Shown here in pieces: positions 8,575-16,250 of a stretch of 22,259 nt of DNA. Source of the stretch: JBEKSX01 sp049516635 (GTDB lineage Bacteria > Bacteroidota > Ignavibacteria > Tepidaquicellales > OLB5); NCBI GenBank assembly GCA_049516635.1, contig JBEKSX010000052.1:1-22259 (forward strand). Reading direction: 5' to 3'. Position 1 is the first letter of the stretch. Every line of letters begins with the position of its first letter. The position numbers and the translations under genes are program-made. The notes under the pieces are model-generated. The model did no database searches and had not been told where the DNA came from. It worked only from the letters and a program-made list of their open reading frames with translations.

Positions 8575-10167
8575 ATGAAAAATAGAAAATATCTAATTCC
8601 AATGTTCTTTATGCTCATTTCGATCGGAGTGTTGATCGGAATGAAGGTGAACACGGCTACGTCCGGTGACGATCTTTTTGAGAATGTAAAAAAATTCAAC
8701 GAAGTACTCACACTTGTACAAAAAAATTATGTAGAAGATGTAAACACAGATAAGCTTACTGAAGCTGCAATCAAGGGGCTTCTATCGGAATTGGATCCGC
8801 ATTCGGTCTATATCAATGCAGAACAGTTAAAGGTAGTGAATGAGGATTTTAAAGGCAGCTTTGAAGGGATAGGTGTTGAGTTCGATATAATTAATGATAC
8901 TATCACGATAATTACACCGATTGCAGGGGGACCCTCCGAAGCACTCGGTATACTTGCGGGTGATAAGATAGTGAAGATTGACGGTGCTTCATCGATTAAA
9001 ATGACGCGTGAAGACGTTCCGAAAAAACTGAGAGGACCGAAAGGAACAAAAGTGACGGTTACCATTTACAGACCAGGTAACCCGAACCTGATGGATTTTG
9101 TTATTACGAGGGATATTATTCCTATATACAGCGTAGATGCCTCATTTATGATAAATACTGACGTTGGTTACGTAAGAATTAATAGATTTGCTTCCACAAC
9201 CTATGACGAACTATCTAAAGCTCTCTCTACAATGAAATCACAGGGGATGAAGAAGCTCATCCTTGACCTCAGGAATAATCCCGGGGGCTATTTGGATCAG
9301 GCATTTAAAGTAGCAAGCATGTTCATAGAAAGAGGGAAAAAGATTGTTTATACCAAGAGCAGAATTCCCGCTTATAATGATGAATATGTATCTGAAGGCG
9401 GTGAATATACTGACATCCCGCTTATCCTTCTGGTTAATGACGGTTCGGCTTCAGCAAGCGAGATCGTAGCGGGAGCGATACAGGACTGGGACAGAGGTTT
9501 GATAGTCGGAGAAAATACTTTTGGTAAAGGTCTGGTACAAAGACAGTATGATCTTTCCGATGGTTCTGCAATTAGGGTGACAACCTCCAGATATTATACT
9601 CCTTCTGGAAGATTGATCCAGAAACCTTATGTGGGTGCTCAATATAAGAAAATGACTGATACTGAACAGGAAGGTGATAACCTTCTGCATCAGAATGATG
9701 TCAAAGATACTACCCGCCCGCAGTTCAAGACTATGGGAGGCAGAACGGTTTACGGCGGGGGTGGAATAACTCCCGATTTTATTGAAAAACTCGATACACT
9801 TACACCGTATTCGGTTCAGCTGAGAAGACTAAACCTATTCCTGGAGTATACGAACAACTACTATGAAGCTAATAAAGATAAGATAAAATCAGAGTACACA
9901 GATTATATCAAGTTCAGGGATAATTATACAATCACCGATAATATGTTAAATGATTTTAAAAATCTGGCATCTCAGCGTGGGGTTGCTTTTAATGAAGAGC
10001 AATGGAACCGTGATATAGGATTTATTAAGACAACGATAAAATCGATCATAGCCAGGTCTATATGGGGAAATAACGGCAGTATGGCAGTGTGGCTGGCTGA
10101 CGATAGGCAGTTTAATAAAGCAGCGGACCTGTTCCCGGAGGCAGAAAAACTTGCCCATCTGAGATGA
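8575..10167 (+). CDS. S41 family C-terminal processing peptidase (CtpA/Prc-like)
   Basis: The 530-residue protease has an N-terminal membrane anchor or uncleaved signal (LIPMFFMLISIGVLIGM, about 7-23). An N-terminal S41 helical region with LLSELDPHSVYI follows, then a PDZ domain at about 95-185 with GIGVEFDIINDTITIITPI and the LRGPKGTKVTVTI strand, and then the S41 protease core. The catalytic serine is probably Ser293 in DGSASASEIVAGAI. The paired lysine is Lys318 in TFGKGLVQ, 25 residues later, the same Ser-Lys spacing as in characterised CtpA. It should act in the periplasm, trimming C-termini of envelope proteins. The C-terminal extension of about 150 residues is typical of Bacteroidota/Chlorobi members. 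Its stop overlaps the next start (ATGA), so it is translationally coupled to the DUF3108 gene. Confidence 0.92.
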   Translation: MKNRKYLIPMFFMLISIGVLIGMKVNTATSGDDLFENVKKFNEVLTLVQKNYVEDVNTDKLTEAAIKGLLSELDPHSVYINAEQLKVVNEDFKGSFEGIGVEFDIINDTITIITPIAGGPSEALGILAGDKIVKIDGASSIKMTREDVPKKLRGPKGTKVTVTIYRPGNPNLMDFVITRDIIPIYSVDASFMINTDVGYVRINRFASTTYDELSKALSTMKSQGMKKLILDLRNNPGGYLDQAFKVASMFIERGKKIVYTKSRIPAYNDEYVSEGGEYTDIPLILLVNDGSASASEIVAGAIQDWDRGLIVGENTFGKGLVQRQYDLSDGSAIRVTTSRYYTPSGRLIQKPYVGAQYKKMTDTEQEGDNLLHQNDVKDTTRPQFKTMGGRTVYGGGGITPDFIEKLDTLTPYSVQLRRLNLFLEYTNNYYEANKDKIKSEYTDYIKFRDNYTITDNMLNDFKNLASQRGVAFNEEQWNRDIGFIKTTIKSIIARSIWGNNGSMAVWLADDRQFNKAADLFPEAEKLAHLR

Positions 10168-10943
10168 TCTTTAGGAAATATTTAATATTTTTTATAGTCT
10201 TATTATCCCTCGCGGGTAGTAAGACTTTTTCACAATCGGATGTATTTGAAGACGGCGAAGAATTGTATTATGAGGTCTATTATTCTTTTATCAATATCGG
10301 GTGGGTGAAATTTAATACAAAAAAGCTTGATAATGACCACTATCTGTGTACCGCCGTACTGAGATCAAATGACGCGCTTCCTTTTGTGACTGTAAATTTT
10401 GAGTTCACCAGCGAGATACAAATAAAAGATAATAATATCAGACCTCTCAGGTTCGAATCTAAAGAAATCAAGCAAGGGAAGACAAGCCTCATAACATATC
10501 ATTTTGATTATGATAGTAGTTTTATAGATATCAAAAAGACAGGTTTTGAAGGTCTGATCGAATATGAAAAAAGGATGCCAATATACGCTGTCTATCAAGA
10601 TGGTCTTTCTATATTTTATTATGCGAGATATAATTACTTTAAAGACTATACAAAGGATGTTCCGGTTTTATTCAATCAGGACAGCTCGAGCATAGAAATA
10701 AATTATAACATAATAAAGAAGGATATTGACATAGGGGCTGTGGATTACGATATTTCTTCATTACTTCTGCAAGGCTCGACTAATTACCAGCTTGTTTTCG
10801 GTCTGACAGGTGAGTTTTCTGGATGGTTCACCAGTGATGCAACCAGGATACCCGTTAAGGCTAAATTTAAAGTTAAAATAGGTAATGTTACTCTTGAACT
10901 TAAAAGCTGGCAGCGCAGGAATTGGGTTCCGCCAAAATATTGA
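10164..10943 (+). CDS. Secreted DUF3108 domain protein
   Basis: The 259-residue protein has a signal peptide ending near SKTFSQ (residue 24). The mature part fits DUF3108: the N-terminal GEELYYEVYYSFINIGWVKFNTK block with the invariant-looking G-W/V-A/G core, then DNNIRPLRFESKEIKQGK and YDALSIFYYAR-like YQDGLSIFYYARYNYF. The C-terminal half has several beta strands, as in this periplasmic beta-rich family. Function is unestablished; members are thought to sit in the periplasm or outer membrane. It overlaps the upstream protease by four bases and is followed after eight bases by the carbonic anhydrase gene, so the three genes probably form one transcript, which hints that the protein works on envelope proteins together with the protease. 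Confidence 0.75.
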   Translation: MIFRKYLIFFIVLLSLAGSKTFSQSDVFEDGEELYYEVYYSFINIGWVKFNTKKLDNDHYLCTAVLRSNDALPFVTVNFEFTSEIQIKDNNIRPLRFESKEIKQGKTSLITYHFDYDSSFIDIKKTGFEGLIEYEKRMPIYAVYQDGLSIFYYARYNYFKDYTKDVPVLFNQDSSSIEINYNIIKKDIDIGAVDYDISSLLLQGSTNYQLVFGLTGEFSGWFTSDATRIPVKAKFKVKIGNVTLELKSWQRRNWVPPKY

Positions 10944-10951
10944 GATTTAGG

Positions 10952-11506
10952 ATGATTCTACCATATCAAAATAAATATCCTAATATAGATCCGACCGTTG
11001 TAGTAGCCGAAGGAGCCTATATTATTGGAGATGTTGAAATAGGAAAAGATTCCAGCATCTGGTTCAATACCGTAGTAAGGGGAGATGTAAATTACATTCG
11101 CATTGGGGAAAGGACTAATATACAAGATCTTACAATGGTTCACGTTACGTACAAGAAATATCCGACTTTCATTGGGAATGATGTTTCTGTGGGTCACAGC
11201 GCTGTAATTCACGGATGCAGGATAAAAGATTTCGTAGTCGTCGGTATGGGGGCGGTAATACTTGATGATGCCTTAATAAATAACTATTCATTCATAGCAG
11301 CAGGTTCAGTGGTTAAAGAGAAGTTTGTGGTTCCTGAAGCAACGCTCGTGGCAGGGGTTCCGGCTAAGATTATTAGGGATCTAAGACCTGAGGAAATAGA
11401 AAAAATTAAGCAGAATGCTAAAAATTATCTTTTTTATATAGAACAGTATAGAAAATATAATTTAAAAAGTGAAGGATTCCAAAATAATTTGACTCTTGAA
11501 AAATAA
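10952..11506 (+). CDS. Gamma-class carbonic anhydrase-like protein (left-handed beta-helix, YrdA/PaaY type)
   Basis: I choose the ATG at 10952, eight bases after the upstream stop; an in-frame TTG at 10922 would overlap the previous gene by 22 bases and add an unlikely tail. The 184-residue protein is built of hexapeptide repeats: AEGAYIIGDVEIGKDSSIWF, RIGERTNIQD, IGNDVSVGHSAVIHGCRI and VVGMGAVILDD. Three histidines in the zinc positions of the family, His64 (MVHV), His82 (GHS) and His87 (IHG), are all present, as are the conserved R-G-D and Q-D residues. A C-terminal helix packs against the helix in such trimers. It should be a cytosolic zinc or iron enzyme hydrating CO2, though many relatives show little measured activity. 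Confidence 0.88.
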   Translation: MILPYQNKYPNIDPTVVVAEGAYIIGDVEIGKDSSIWFNTVVRGDVNYIRIGERTNIQDLTMVHVTYKKYPTFIGNDVSVGHSAVIHGCRIKDFVVVGMGAVILDDALINNYSFIAAGSVVKEKFVVPEATLVAGVPAKIIRDLRPEEIEKIKQNAKNYLFYIEQYRKYNLKSEGFQNNLTLEK

Positions 11507-11596
11507 GCAATTTTTGCATATTTTAAGTGTTGAATTATTATGAACTTTTACAATTGAGCTAATGTGTCACTTTAATTTCTGGATTTTAAATTTATA

Positions 11597-11863
11597 TTGA
11601 TAAAAAAAATACTTAAAGATCAAAATAATTCAAATCATTCTAATATTTTAATCAGGAATTTCCATCCCTCAGAAAAACCACCGATTAGTAAAAAATCTAT
11701 CTGTTCTATTATTCGCAAAGTCTTTGAAAAAGAACAATTACACTTAAGGACTGTGGAACTTGACTTTGTTACAGATAAAGATATTGAGAACAGGAACAGC
11801 TTTGCTTCCATGATTGGTTCTGTGAGCGATGGGGCACGGCTTATCAGAAAAAGATCAGACTGA
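11597..11863 (+). pseudogene. ybeY: 5' fragment of ybeY (endoribonuclease / rRNA maturation factor), broken near 11,798
   Basis: The visible frame starts at a TTG and encodes about 68 residues that resemble the YbeY N-terminus: ILIRNFHP, then ISKKSICSIIRKVFEKEQ, then VELDFVTDKDIENRN, where the family has a strand followed by D-x-x-I-x-x-L-N. Directly after this, YbeY should continue with a TDVLSF-type motif and end with the H-G-x-L-H-L-x-G-Y-D-H zinc site. Instead the frame runs through about 20 unrelated residues (SFASMIGSVSDGARLIRKRSD) and stops at 11863. The protein therefore lacks its whole catalytic part and cannot be active. YbeY is important for 16S rRNA maturation in many bacteria, so an intact copy would be expected elsewhere. 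The start codon is uncertain because no ATG fits. Confidence 0.6.
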
Positions 11864-11866
11864 CTG

Positions 11867-12727
11867 TCACCCCCCAGCGATGATTCTGTCGGCGGCTGCA
11901 GGATTATTAAGAGGAAGTTTAATAATGGATAAACCTTTCTGATCGGTCGCAGCGTTAAATGCAAAAGTTCTCCCGATTTTTTCCGACCAGAATCCGGTTA
12001 TTCTTGCTGACTCATGTACATGACCATGCAGGGTAATCATGGGTTTCCGTTCTTCAATGAACCTTTTGATCGCAATGCTACCGACATAAACATCAAGGGG
12101 AACATGATCAATTTTCACTCCGTCGAGCGCAGCACGGTCCAGGTTGGTCTGATACGGAGGGGAATGGAACAGCATGATCGCACTGGAAAGATCATCTTCA
12201 CCGGTCAATGCGATAAGGTCCTTCTGAATGGTGCAGTATTCAATGTCCTCTCCTGTATCGATGGTCCGGATTCCTTCCGTCGGAGACACACATCCCGGAT
12301 CGATATAACGGGAAACATCATACCGTTCCCAATCTTTCAGTCGGAACGGAGTGGGAGGTATACAGGCATACCCATAAACAGGGAAATTTTCGAAGTGGGT
12401 TTTCCTGTTGTGAATGTATAGCCATAATCCCTCCGCCTCGCCCCTGAACAGATATTCTTCCTCGATCCGCGGATCATCATTACCCATGATGATATAAATG
12501 TCTGGGAAATGGTCATTCATTTCCTCTTTCAGCAATCGGAACTCCGGAAGAAGGAAATCAGTAAAAAAATCTCCGCGGGAAATATACCGGGCAAAATGGG
12601 GTGTTATGTCCCCGCCGATGAACAACGCGGGTGGCACATCATTCCGTACCAGTCTGACCAGTGTATTAAACTGGTCTTTATCTCCATGGAGATCAGAAAC
12701 AAAATATGCTGGGTTCTTTTGTGTCAC
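11867..12727 (-). CDS. Calcineurin-like metallophosphoesterase
   Basis: The 286-residue protein starts at a GTG (12727); no in-frame ATG lies upstream before a stop. All motifs of the dinuclear-metal phosphoesterase fold are present in order: SDLHGD at 11-16, GGD at 38-40, GNDD at 82-85, HSPP at 188-191 and HGHVHE at 234-239. There is no signal peptide, so it is cytosolic. Substrate is not predictable from sequence; relatives cleave nucleotides, cyclic nucleotides or phosphoproteins. The stop codon is only three bases from the end of the broken ybeY frame on the opposite strand. Codon and base use look more G+C-rich than in the genes to the left, which suggests a different origin from the ybeY side. 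Confidence 0.87.
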   Translation of the reverse strand: MTQKNPAYFVSDLHGDKDQFNTLVRLVRNDVPPALFIGGDITPHFARYISRGDFFTDFLLPEFRLLKEEMNDHFPDIYIIMGNDDPRIEEEYLFRGEAEGLWLYIHNRKTHFENFPVYGYACIPPTPFRLKDWERYDVSRYIDPGCVSPTEGIRTIDTGEDIEYCTIQKDLIALTGEDDLSSAIMLFHSPPYQTNLDRAALDGVKIDHVPLDVYVGSIAIKRFIEERKPMITLHGHVHESARITGFWSEKIGRTFAFNAATDQKGLSIIKLPLNNPAAADRIIAGG

Positions 12728-12893
12728 AATATTCAGGCCTGGTTTTGAATCATTCAGGGTACAAAACTACTTTGATTATCTATACCTTTTACTATCCCTG
12801 AAAGTATAACCGGAAAATTCTTCTATCTCATAATCCTCGATGAATCAACCTGCAGCCCTTTCATGAAAAATGACTGGCTGGACTGAACCAAAT

Positions 12894-12921
12894 GTACGAT
12901 CAAAAAATTTTGTATCGTTAC
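12894..12921. repeat. Long imperfect inverted repeat
   Basis: GTACGATCAAAA pairs with TTTTG(T)ATCGT(T)AC across a two-base loop, giving twelve base pairs interrupted by two bulged T residues. It lies 167 bases upstream of the metallophosphoesterase start and inside a segment missing from the other repeat copy. It may be a bidirectional terminator remnant, an operator or part of a small inserted element. Confidence 0.45.
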
Positions 12922-13011
12922 AATTCTCGAATTAAACCAAAGCTTCAAAAGACTCGACAGACAGAAAGGAATCGTCAGATATTTGCCCTGTTTAGGGAGA
13001 AATCATCCGAA

Positions 13012-13030
13012 TGCAACTTTGTCCAGTAAG
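13012..13030 (+). repeat. 19-base dispersed motif, copy 1
   Basis: TGCAACTTTGTCCAGTAAG, 306 bases before the start of the first copy of the secreted gene. Two further copies are at 14170 and 21573, and 16 of 19 positions are identical in all three. Here it runs into an inverted repeat GTCCAGT ... ACTGGAC (13021-13046). Confidence 0.6.
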
Positions 13031-13092
13031 GAGAGCTTCACTGGACTAGGAGACAAAAATGTCGCCTTTTTCTTTTACTGGCAAGGGATACA

Positions 13093-13121
13093 ATGGTTAC
13101 AACACTAATGAATATAACCAT
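13093..13121 (+). repeat. Leader hairpin, copy 1
   Basis: ATGGTTA (13093-13099) pairs with TAACCAT (13115-13121) around a 15-base loop. The same structure, with two G-U wobbles, occurs in the second copy at 21654-21682. It sits about 200 bases upstream of the secreted gene. Confidence 0.45.
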
Positions 13122-13317
13122 TTGTTAAATCATTCTCCATAGAACAGCAATGATAATCTGATACAATTGATGTCGTATTAAACAGGCAGATAAACATACA
13201 TTGGCTAAAGCTCGTGAAATTGATCAGAGCAAAATTGATCTTAGGAGTTTTTTATTCAGATTTTATAAAATTGGTTATTTTTATTGACGAAAAAGTAAAT
13301 AGTTAATTTGGAAAGAC

Positions 13318-14007
13318 ATGAACAGAAAAGCAGTTGCATATTCTTTAAGTCTGGTTCTATTGCTCTTTTTTCCACTGATTGTTCAGCAACAAAAACTCCT
13401 GCTTAATGCCAGTGAGATAGATCAGAAATTCTCCCAGGTATGGAAAACCAGTGAAGCGTCCAGAAAAAAATATTCCTGGAAGGCCAAGACAGAAGTCACA
13501 AGAGATGACAAGGTAATGCAGGTACTCATTGAGGAAATTTCCTACGAATCAAAAGGACTGCAGATCCGAAAAGTAATAAGCAATCAGGAAGCTCCACTTC
13601 CCTCGACTGTTTTTATCCGCCAGATAGCCGAAAATCAGAAGTCTAAAATCGTTGCTTTTATGAGTGACCTTCGTATTTTCCTTGAAAAATATGCTCTTGA
13701 AGATGACAGTACTAGACATTCTTTTTTTTCGAAGGCAAGCATCACTACCCCTGATGCGAGAGGACAATTATTGGTTTCGGGTTCCAATGTTCTCACTAAA
13801 GGAGACAAATTGAAATGGTGGATTGATACTCGATCCTATACCATCACATATGCGACTATTTCAACGACTTTTAAAGGCATAAGTGCGGAATTTTCAGCTA
13901 CCTACTATCTATTGCCAGGTTTGAATTATATGTCTCAGGCGACGATCCTCGTTCCTTCAAAAAATATGGTCATTAAGCTGCAATTTTACAATTTCATAAA
14001 GCATTGA
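13318..14007 (+). CDS. Secreted or membrane-anchored protein of unknown function, copy 1
   Basis: I do not recognise a named domain. The 229-residue protein begins with a signal-type segment (MNRKAVAYSLSLVLLLFFPLIVQ) with no lipobox cysteine and no sharp cleavage site. The rest is soluble and rich in alternating polar and hydrophobic residues, as in beta-sheet proteins. Visible landmarks are KKYSWKAKTEV near 50-60, GDKLKWWID near 163-171, and a run of strands to the C-terminus (ISAEFSATYYLLPGLNYM). The overall layout recalls a loose group of hypothetical periplasmic proteins with a YSWK...V start and a W-I-D core; that is inference from memory, not a database match. The ATG at 13318 is supported by its conservation in the second copy. 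The intrinsic terminator at 14198 probably ends its transcript. Confidence 0.75.
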   Translation: MNRKAVAYSLSLVLLLFFPLIVQQQKLLLNASEIDQKFSQVWKTSEASRKKYSWKAKTEVTRDDKVMQVLIEEISYESKGLQIRKVISNQEAPLPSTVFIRQIAENQKSKIVAFMSDLRIFLEKYALEDDSTRHSFFSKASITTPDARGQLLVSGSNVLTKGDKLKWWIDTRSYTITYATISTTFKGISAEFSATYYLLPGLNYMSQATILVPSKNMVIKLQFYNFIKH

Positions 14008-14169
14008 TGATTTTTAACTTCCCGGAATATAAAAATCCTCGCCAGTTTACAGGTCAAAAGGTGTAATTAAGTGCAAATTTCCAATTACCTCATTGATGAA
14101 TTGTTTGTCCCTTATTAATAAAAAAGGCAATATCAATGTGTTATAATATTTTGAAAGTATACAAATGAT

Positions 14170-14188
14170 TGCAACTTTGAGCAGTAAG
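14170..14188 (+). repeat. 19-base dispersed motif, second in order
   Basis: TGCAACTTTGAGCAGTAAG, 163 bases after the stop of the first secreted gene and ten bases before the terminator stem. It has the same orientation as the other two copies. It differs from the copy at 13012 at only two positions. Confidence 0.6.
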
Positions 14189-14197
14189 TGGAACAGC

Positions 14198-14223
14198 AAA
14201 AGCCGCGATTCAGCGGCTTTTTT
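14198..14223 (+). terminator. Intrinsic terminator
   Basis: AAAAGCCGC (14198-14206) and GCGGCTTTT (14213-14221) form a perfect 9-base stem with a 6-base loop, and T residues continue to 14223. It is the clearest terminator in the window and probably ends transcription of the secreted gene at 13318-14007. On the minus strand it also carries a short T-run, so it may act both ways. Confidence 0.85.
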
Positions 14224-14424
14224 ATTTCGCACTTCTCACTCCGCACTTTGCGTTTCACATTTAGGATTTAAATACTCGAAAAATCGAATAACGATTTCTG
14301 AAATGCGAAGTATTCATGAACTCCGATGAAATTGTGATTATGTGAATAATTTCGATCGTAGTTCAAACTGAAAATTGAATATCGTTGTTCGATCGGAAAA
14401 GCCACTTCCGATTAATCATTATTT

Positions 14425-14795
14425 TTGGTTGAATCAACCTTCAGGTCAAATGACCAATTCTGGCTTTCTCTGATCCCTTTTCCAACAGCCTGGATGGGTG
14501 AGCACGGTTTTGCGGGTCCTCCCGTTGCGTTATATGGGATCGTACGTCTGATGGCTGCTGTTGCTTACTATGTTCTGGTTCGTTTTATCCTTTACAGACA
14601 CGGGAGGGATTCGGTTCTGGCCAGGGCGATCGGTAGCGAATTCAAAGGGAAGATCTCGGTAGGGATCTATGCCCTTGCTCTATCCTTTGCGTGTTTATCT
14701 TGCTCTTGATGACACAGGTGCTTTATGCGCTGGTGGCGTTGATATGGCTCATCCCTAATATGCGGATTGAACGGCTCTTTAAGAAGAAGAAATGA
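14425..14795 (+). pseudogene. Remnant of a TMEM175 (DUF1211) family potassium-channel gene, 5' truncated and frameshifted
   Basis: The frame from 14425 encodes SLIPFPTAWMGEHGF, then PVALYGIVRLMAAVAYYVLV and GSEFKGKISVGIYALALSFA, which are the second-half landmarks of bacterial TMEM175/DUF1211 channels. Near 14690 the family reading shifts to another frame: VFILLLMTQVLYALVALIWL, then IPNMRIERLFKKKK, ending at TGA 14793-14795. So one frameshift separates the two halves. The first half of the family (about 80 residues with the F-S-D pore motif) is missing, and an in-frame TAA lies just upstream at 14413. Both defects together make a functional channel unlikely. A sequencing error could explain the frameshift but not the missing N-terminus. 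Confidence 0.75.
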
Positions 14796-14855
14796 CAGGC
14801 TTCATATGAGGTCGTCTCCTTGTAGACCATTACTGATCATTCTGCAGCACAGAAT

Positions 14856-16250
14856 TTATTCTCCTGTCATCAACTTGTATTTCGCATATTTGTTCCTGAA
14901 CTGGCACTGGGCATCGATGAATTCGTCCTTCGCTTGCTGCAGAACAGCCTCGGCTTCAAGCAGATCGGAGATCCCGATGATCCCGGCCTTGTAATTATCC
15001 TGGCTGATGCGGAGGTTTTCCCTGGCCTGGCTTACCGACAGCTGCGAAACGCCAATCTGGTAATGGCTCTCCTCAACTTCATTGGCGGCCTGGCGGATCT
15101 GCAAAACAAGCAGTTCGGTGTTCTCCTGCAGGGCGCTTTGGGCTTGCCGGACTTCCAGTTCCTGCTTATTAATCTTGTGGATGCCTGCCCACCAGTCGGT
15201 GATGGGAACATTCAGGCTTACCATCCCAAGGGCATTGTTAGTGGTCTTGTTCATGACATTGTAGGTAAAACCTGCTCCCACCAGCGAAAGTTGGGGCATG
15301 TATTCGCCTGCTGACAGCTTTTTCTGCACTTGTTTTACTTCCACTACCTTGTTAAGCAGATGGTACTCGCTGCGGTTTTTCACAAGCTGCTCGGGGTCCT
15401 GGAACACGACGGCTGCCAGTTGCATATCGGGTGAGGCAGCGAAAATGAGCGCACTGTCGTATGGCAGACCGATGTGCTGGCATAAGGCGCGCCTTGTGAG
15501 ATTGATGCCGTTCTTCAGCTTCAGCAGGCTGGTCTTCAGCTCGTTCTGCTTTAGCTGGACTTTGAGCACATCGTTTTTCTGTGCAAGACCGGCTTTACTG
15601 TAATTGTTTACATCACGGTAAAGGGTGTCGAGCATTTGCTGGTAACTCAGGATGGTCTTCTCTTTCTGGCTGAGTGACTGCAGGGTCCAGAACAGTTCTT
15701 CGGTTTGAACCAAAACCTCGTTGCTGGTCATCTTTTTCTGATATACGTTCACATCTTCTCCCAGCCTGGCCAGCTTGTATCCTCTCCTGATCCTGCCCCC
15801 AGCATAAACAGGCAGGGCCACGGTAACGGCTGCGGTATTCATGTAATCGACCAGACCTATTGAGAGTGCCGGGAAATAGGCGAATTGCGTTGGGTTCACA
15901 AGCTGGGCAGGATTTTTACCGTCCCAGACAGGAAGGTTCATCTGGGGTGTTTCGATCTTCATGAGATAATCGGATGTACGAAAAGCAAAGGCTGCAGCGC
16001 TGACTTTCGGGAAAAAGTTTGTAAAGACTTCCCTTTTCTGCTGATCGGCTGCCCTCACCTGCAGCTCCGCTTCCCTGATTTTGTGGTTGTTCTGCAGGGC
16101 AAGCTGCTTGCAGGAATCCAGGGTAATGACCTGGGCCTGGCTTGCGTTGAGCAATGAAACGCCGGCCAGCTTGTTGTGCTGTTCAAAGGCGTTTGGCTGG
16201 GCGCAGAGTACCACGGGGCACAACGACAAAATATATATCAGCTTTTTCAT
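14856..16250 (-). CDS. TolC-family outer membrane efflux protein
   Basis: The 464-residue protein has a signal peptide ending VVLCAQ (residue 18), then the TolC repeat structure. The first half opens with ITLDSCKQLALQNNHKIREAELQVRAADQQKREVFTNFFP, the standard OEP start, and the second half repeats it with a VKNRSEYHLLNKVVEVKQVQKKLSAGEYMPQLSLVG block. Long helices alternate with the outer-membrane strand segments (VTVALPVYAGGRIRRGYKLA and VSLNVPITDWWAGIHK). The ISQDNYKAGIIGISDLLEAEAVLQQAK stretch near the C-terminus is the classic closing motif. It forms a trimeric exit duct across the outer membrane and periplasm for the pump encoded upstream. Its start overlaps the RND stop by four bases. 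It is the last gene of the operon. Confidence 0.93.
   Translation of the reverse strand: MKKLIYILSLCPVVLCAQPNAFEQHNKLAGVSLLNASQAQVITLDSCKQLALQNNHKIREAELQVRAADQQKREVFTNFFPKVSAAAFAFRTSDYLMKIETPQMNLPVWDGKNPAQLVNPTQFAYFPALSIGLVDYMNTAAVTVALPVYAGGRIRRGYKLARLGEDVNVYQKKMTSNEVLVQTEELFWTLQSLSQKEKTILSYQQMLDTLYRDVNNYSKAGLAQKNDVLKVQLKQNELKTSLLKLKNGINLTRRALCQHIGLPYDSALIFAASPDMQLAAVVFQDPEQLVKNRSEYHLLNKVVEVKQVQKKLSAGEYMPQLSLVGAGFTYNVMNKTTNNALGMVSLNVPITDWWAGIHKINKQELEVRQAQSALQENTELLVLQIRQAANEVEESHYQIGVSQLSVSQARENLRISQDNYKAGIIGISDLLEAEAVLQQAKDEFIDAQCQFRNKYAKYKLMTGE

Larger units (their letters stand above)
12728..13317. other. Intergenic region with repeat leader and a strong hairpin
   Basis: This 590-base stretch holds no recognisable gene. 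It contains a long imperfect hairpin (12894-12921), the 19-base motif (13012-13030) and the leader of the repeated secreted gene. The segment 12826-12882 resembles 21521-21571 upstream of the second copy. The 128 bases between that block and the motif (12883-13010) are absent from the second copy. Confidence 0.5.
13012..13698 (+). repeat. Direct repeat, copy 1 (leader plus start of secreted gene)
   Basis: This 687-base stretch aligns without net gap to 21573-22259. The leader is clearly conserved from about 13053 on, and the coding part is nearly identical, with about 17 differences in 381 bases by hand count. The true right end of the repeat cannot be seen because the second copy runs off the window. 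Confidence 0.9.
14008..14424. other. Intergenic region with motif copy 3 and terminator
   Basis: The 417 bases downstream of the first secreted gene hold the third copy of the 19-base motif and a strong intrinsic terminator, both listed. After the terminator (14224-14424) there are only small repeats such as TTCGATCG twice (near 14349 and 14389). No gene was recognised. The missing front part of the TMEM175 gene would be expected here but is not recognisable. Confidence 0.5.

Noticed and set aside
10922..10951. TTG start for the carbonic anhydrase
   Set aside because: It overlaps the DUF3108 gene by 22 bases and adds ten residues outside the family start; the ATG at 10952 fits better.
12014..12421. 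135-residue plus-strand frame
   Set aside because: Antisense to the metallophosphoesterase, which has all five metal-site motifs.
13012..14188. Integron attC sites around the secreted gene
   Set aside because: The 19-base motif lacks the inverted RYYYAAC / GTTRRRY core pair and no integrase gene is seen.
12841..14444. TGAATCAACCTnCAG shared near 12840 and 14430
   Set aside because: Only 15 bases with one mismatch and no further similarity beyond; chance or a weak trace cannot be told apart.
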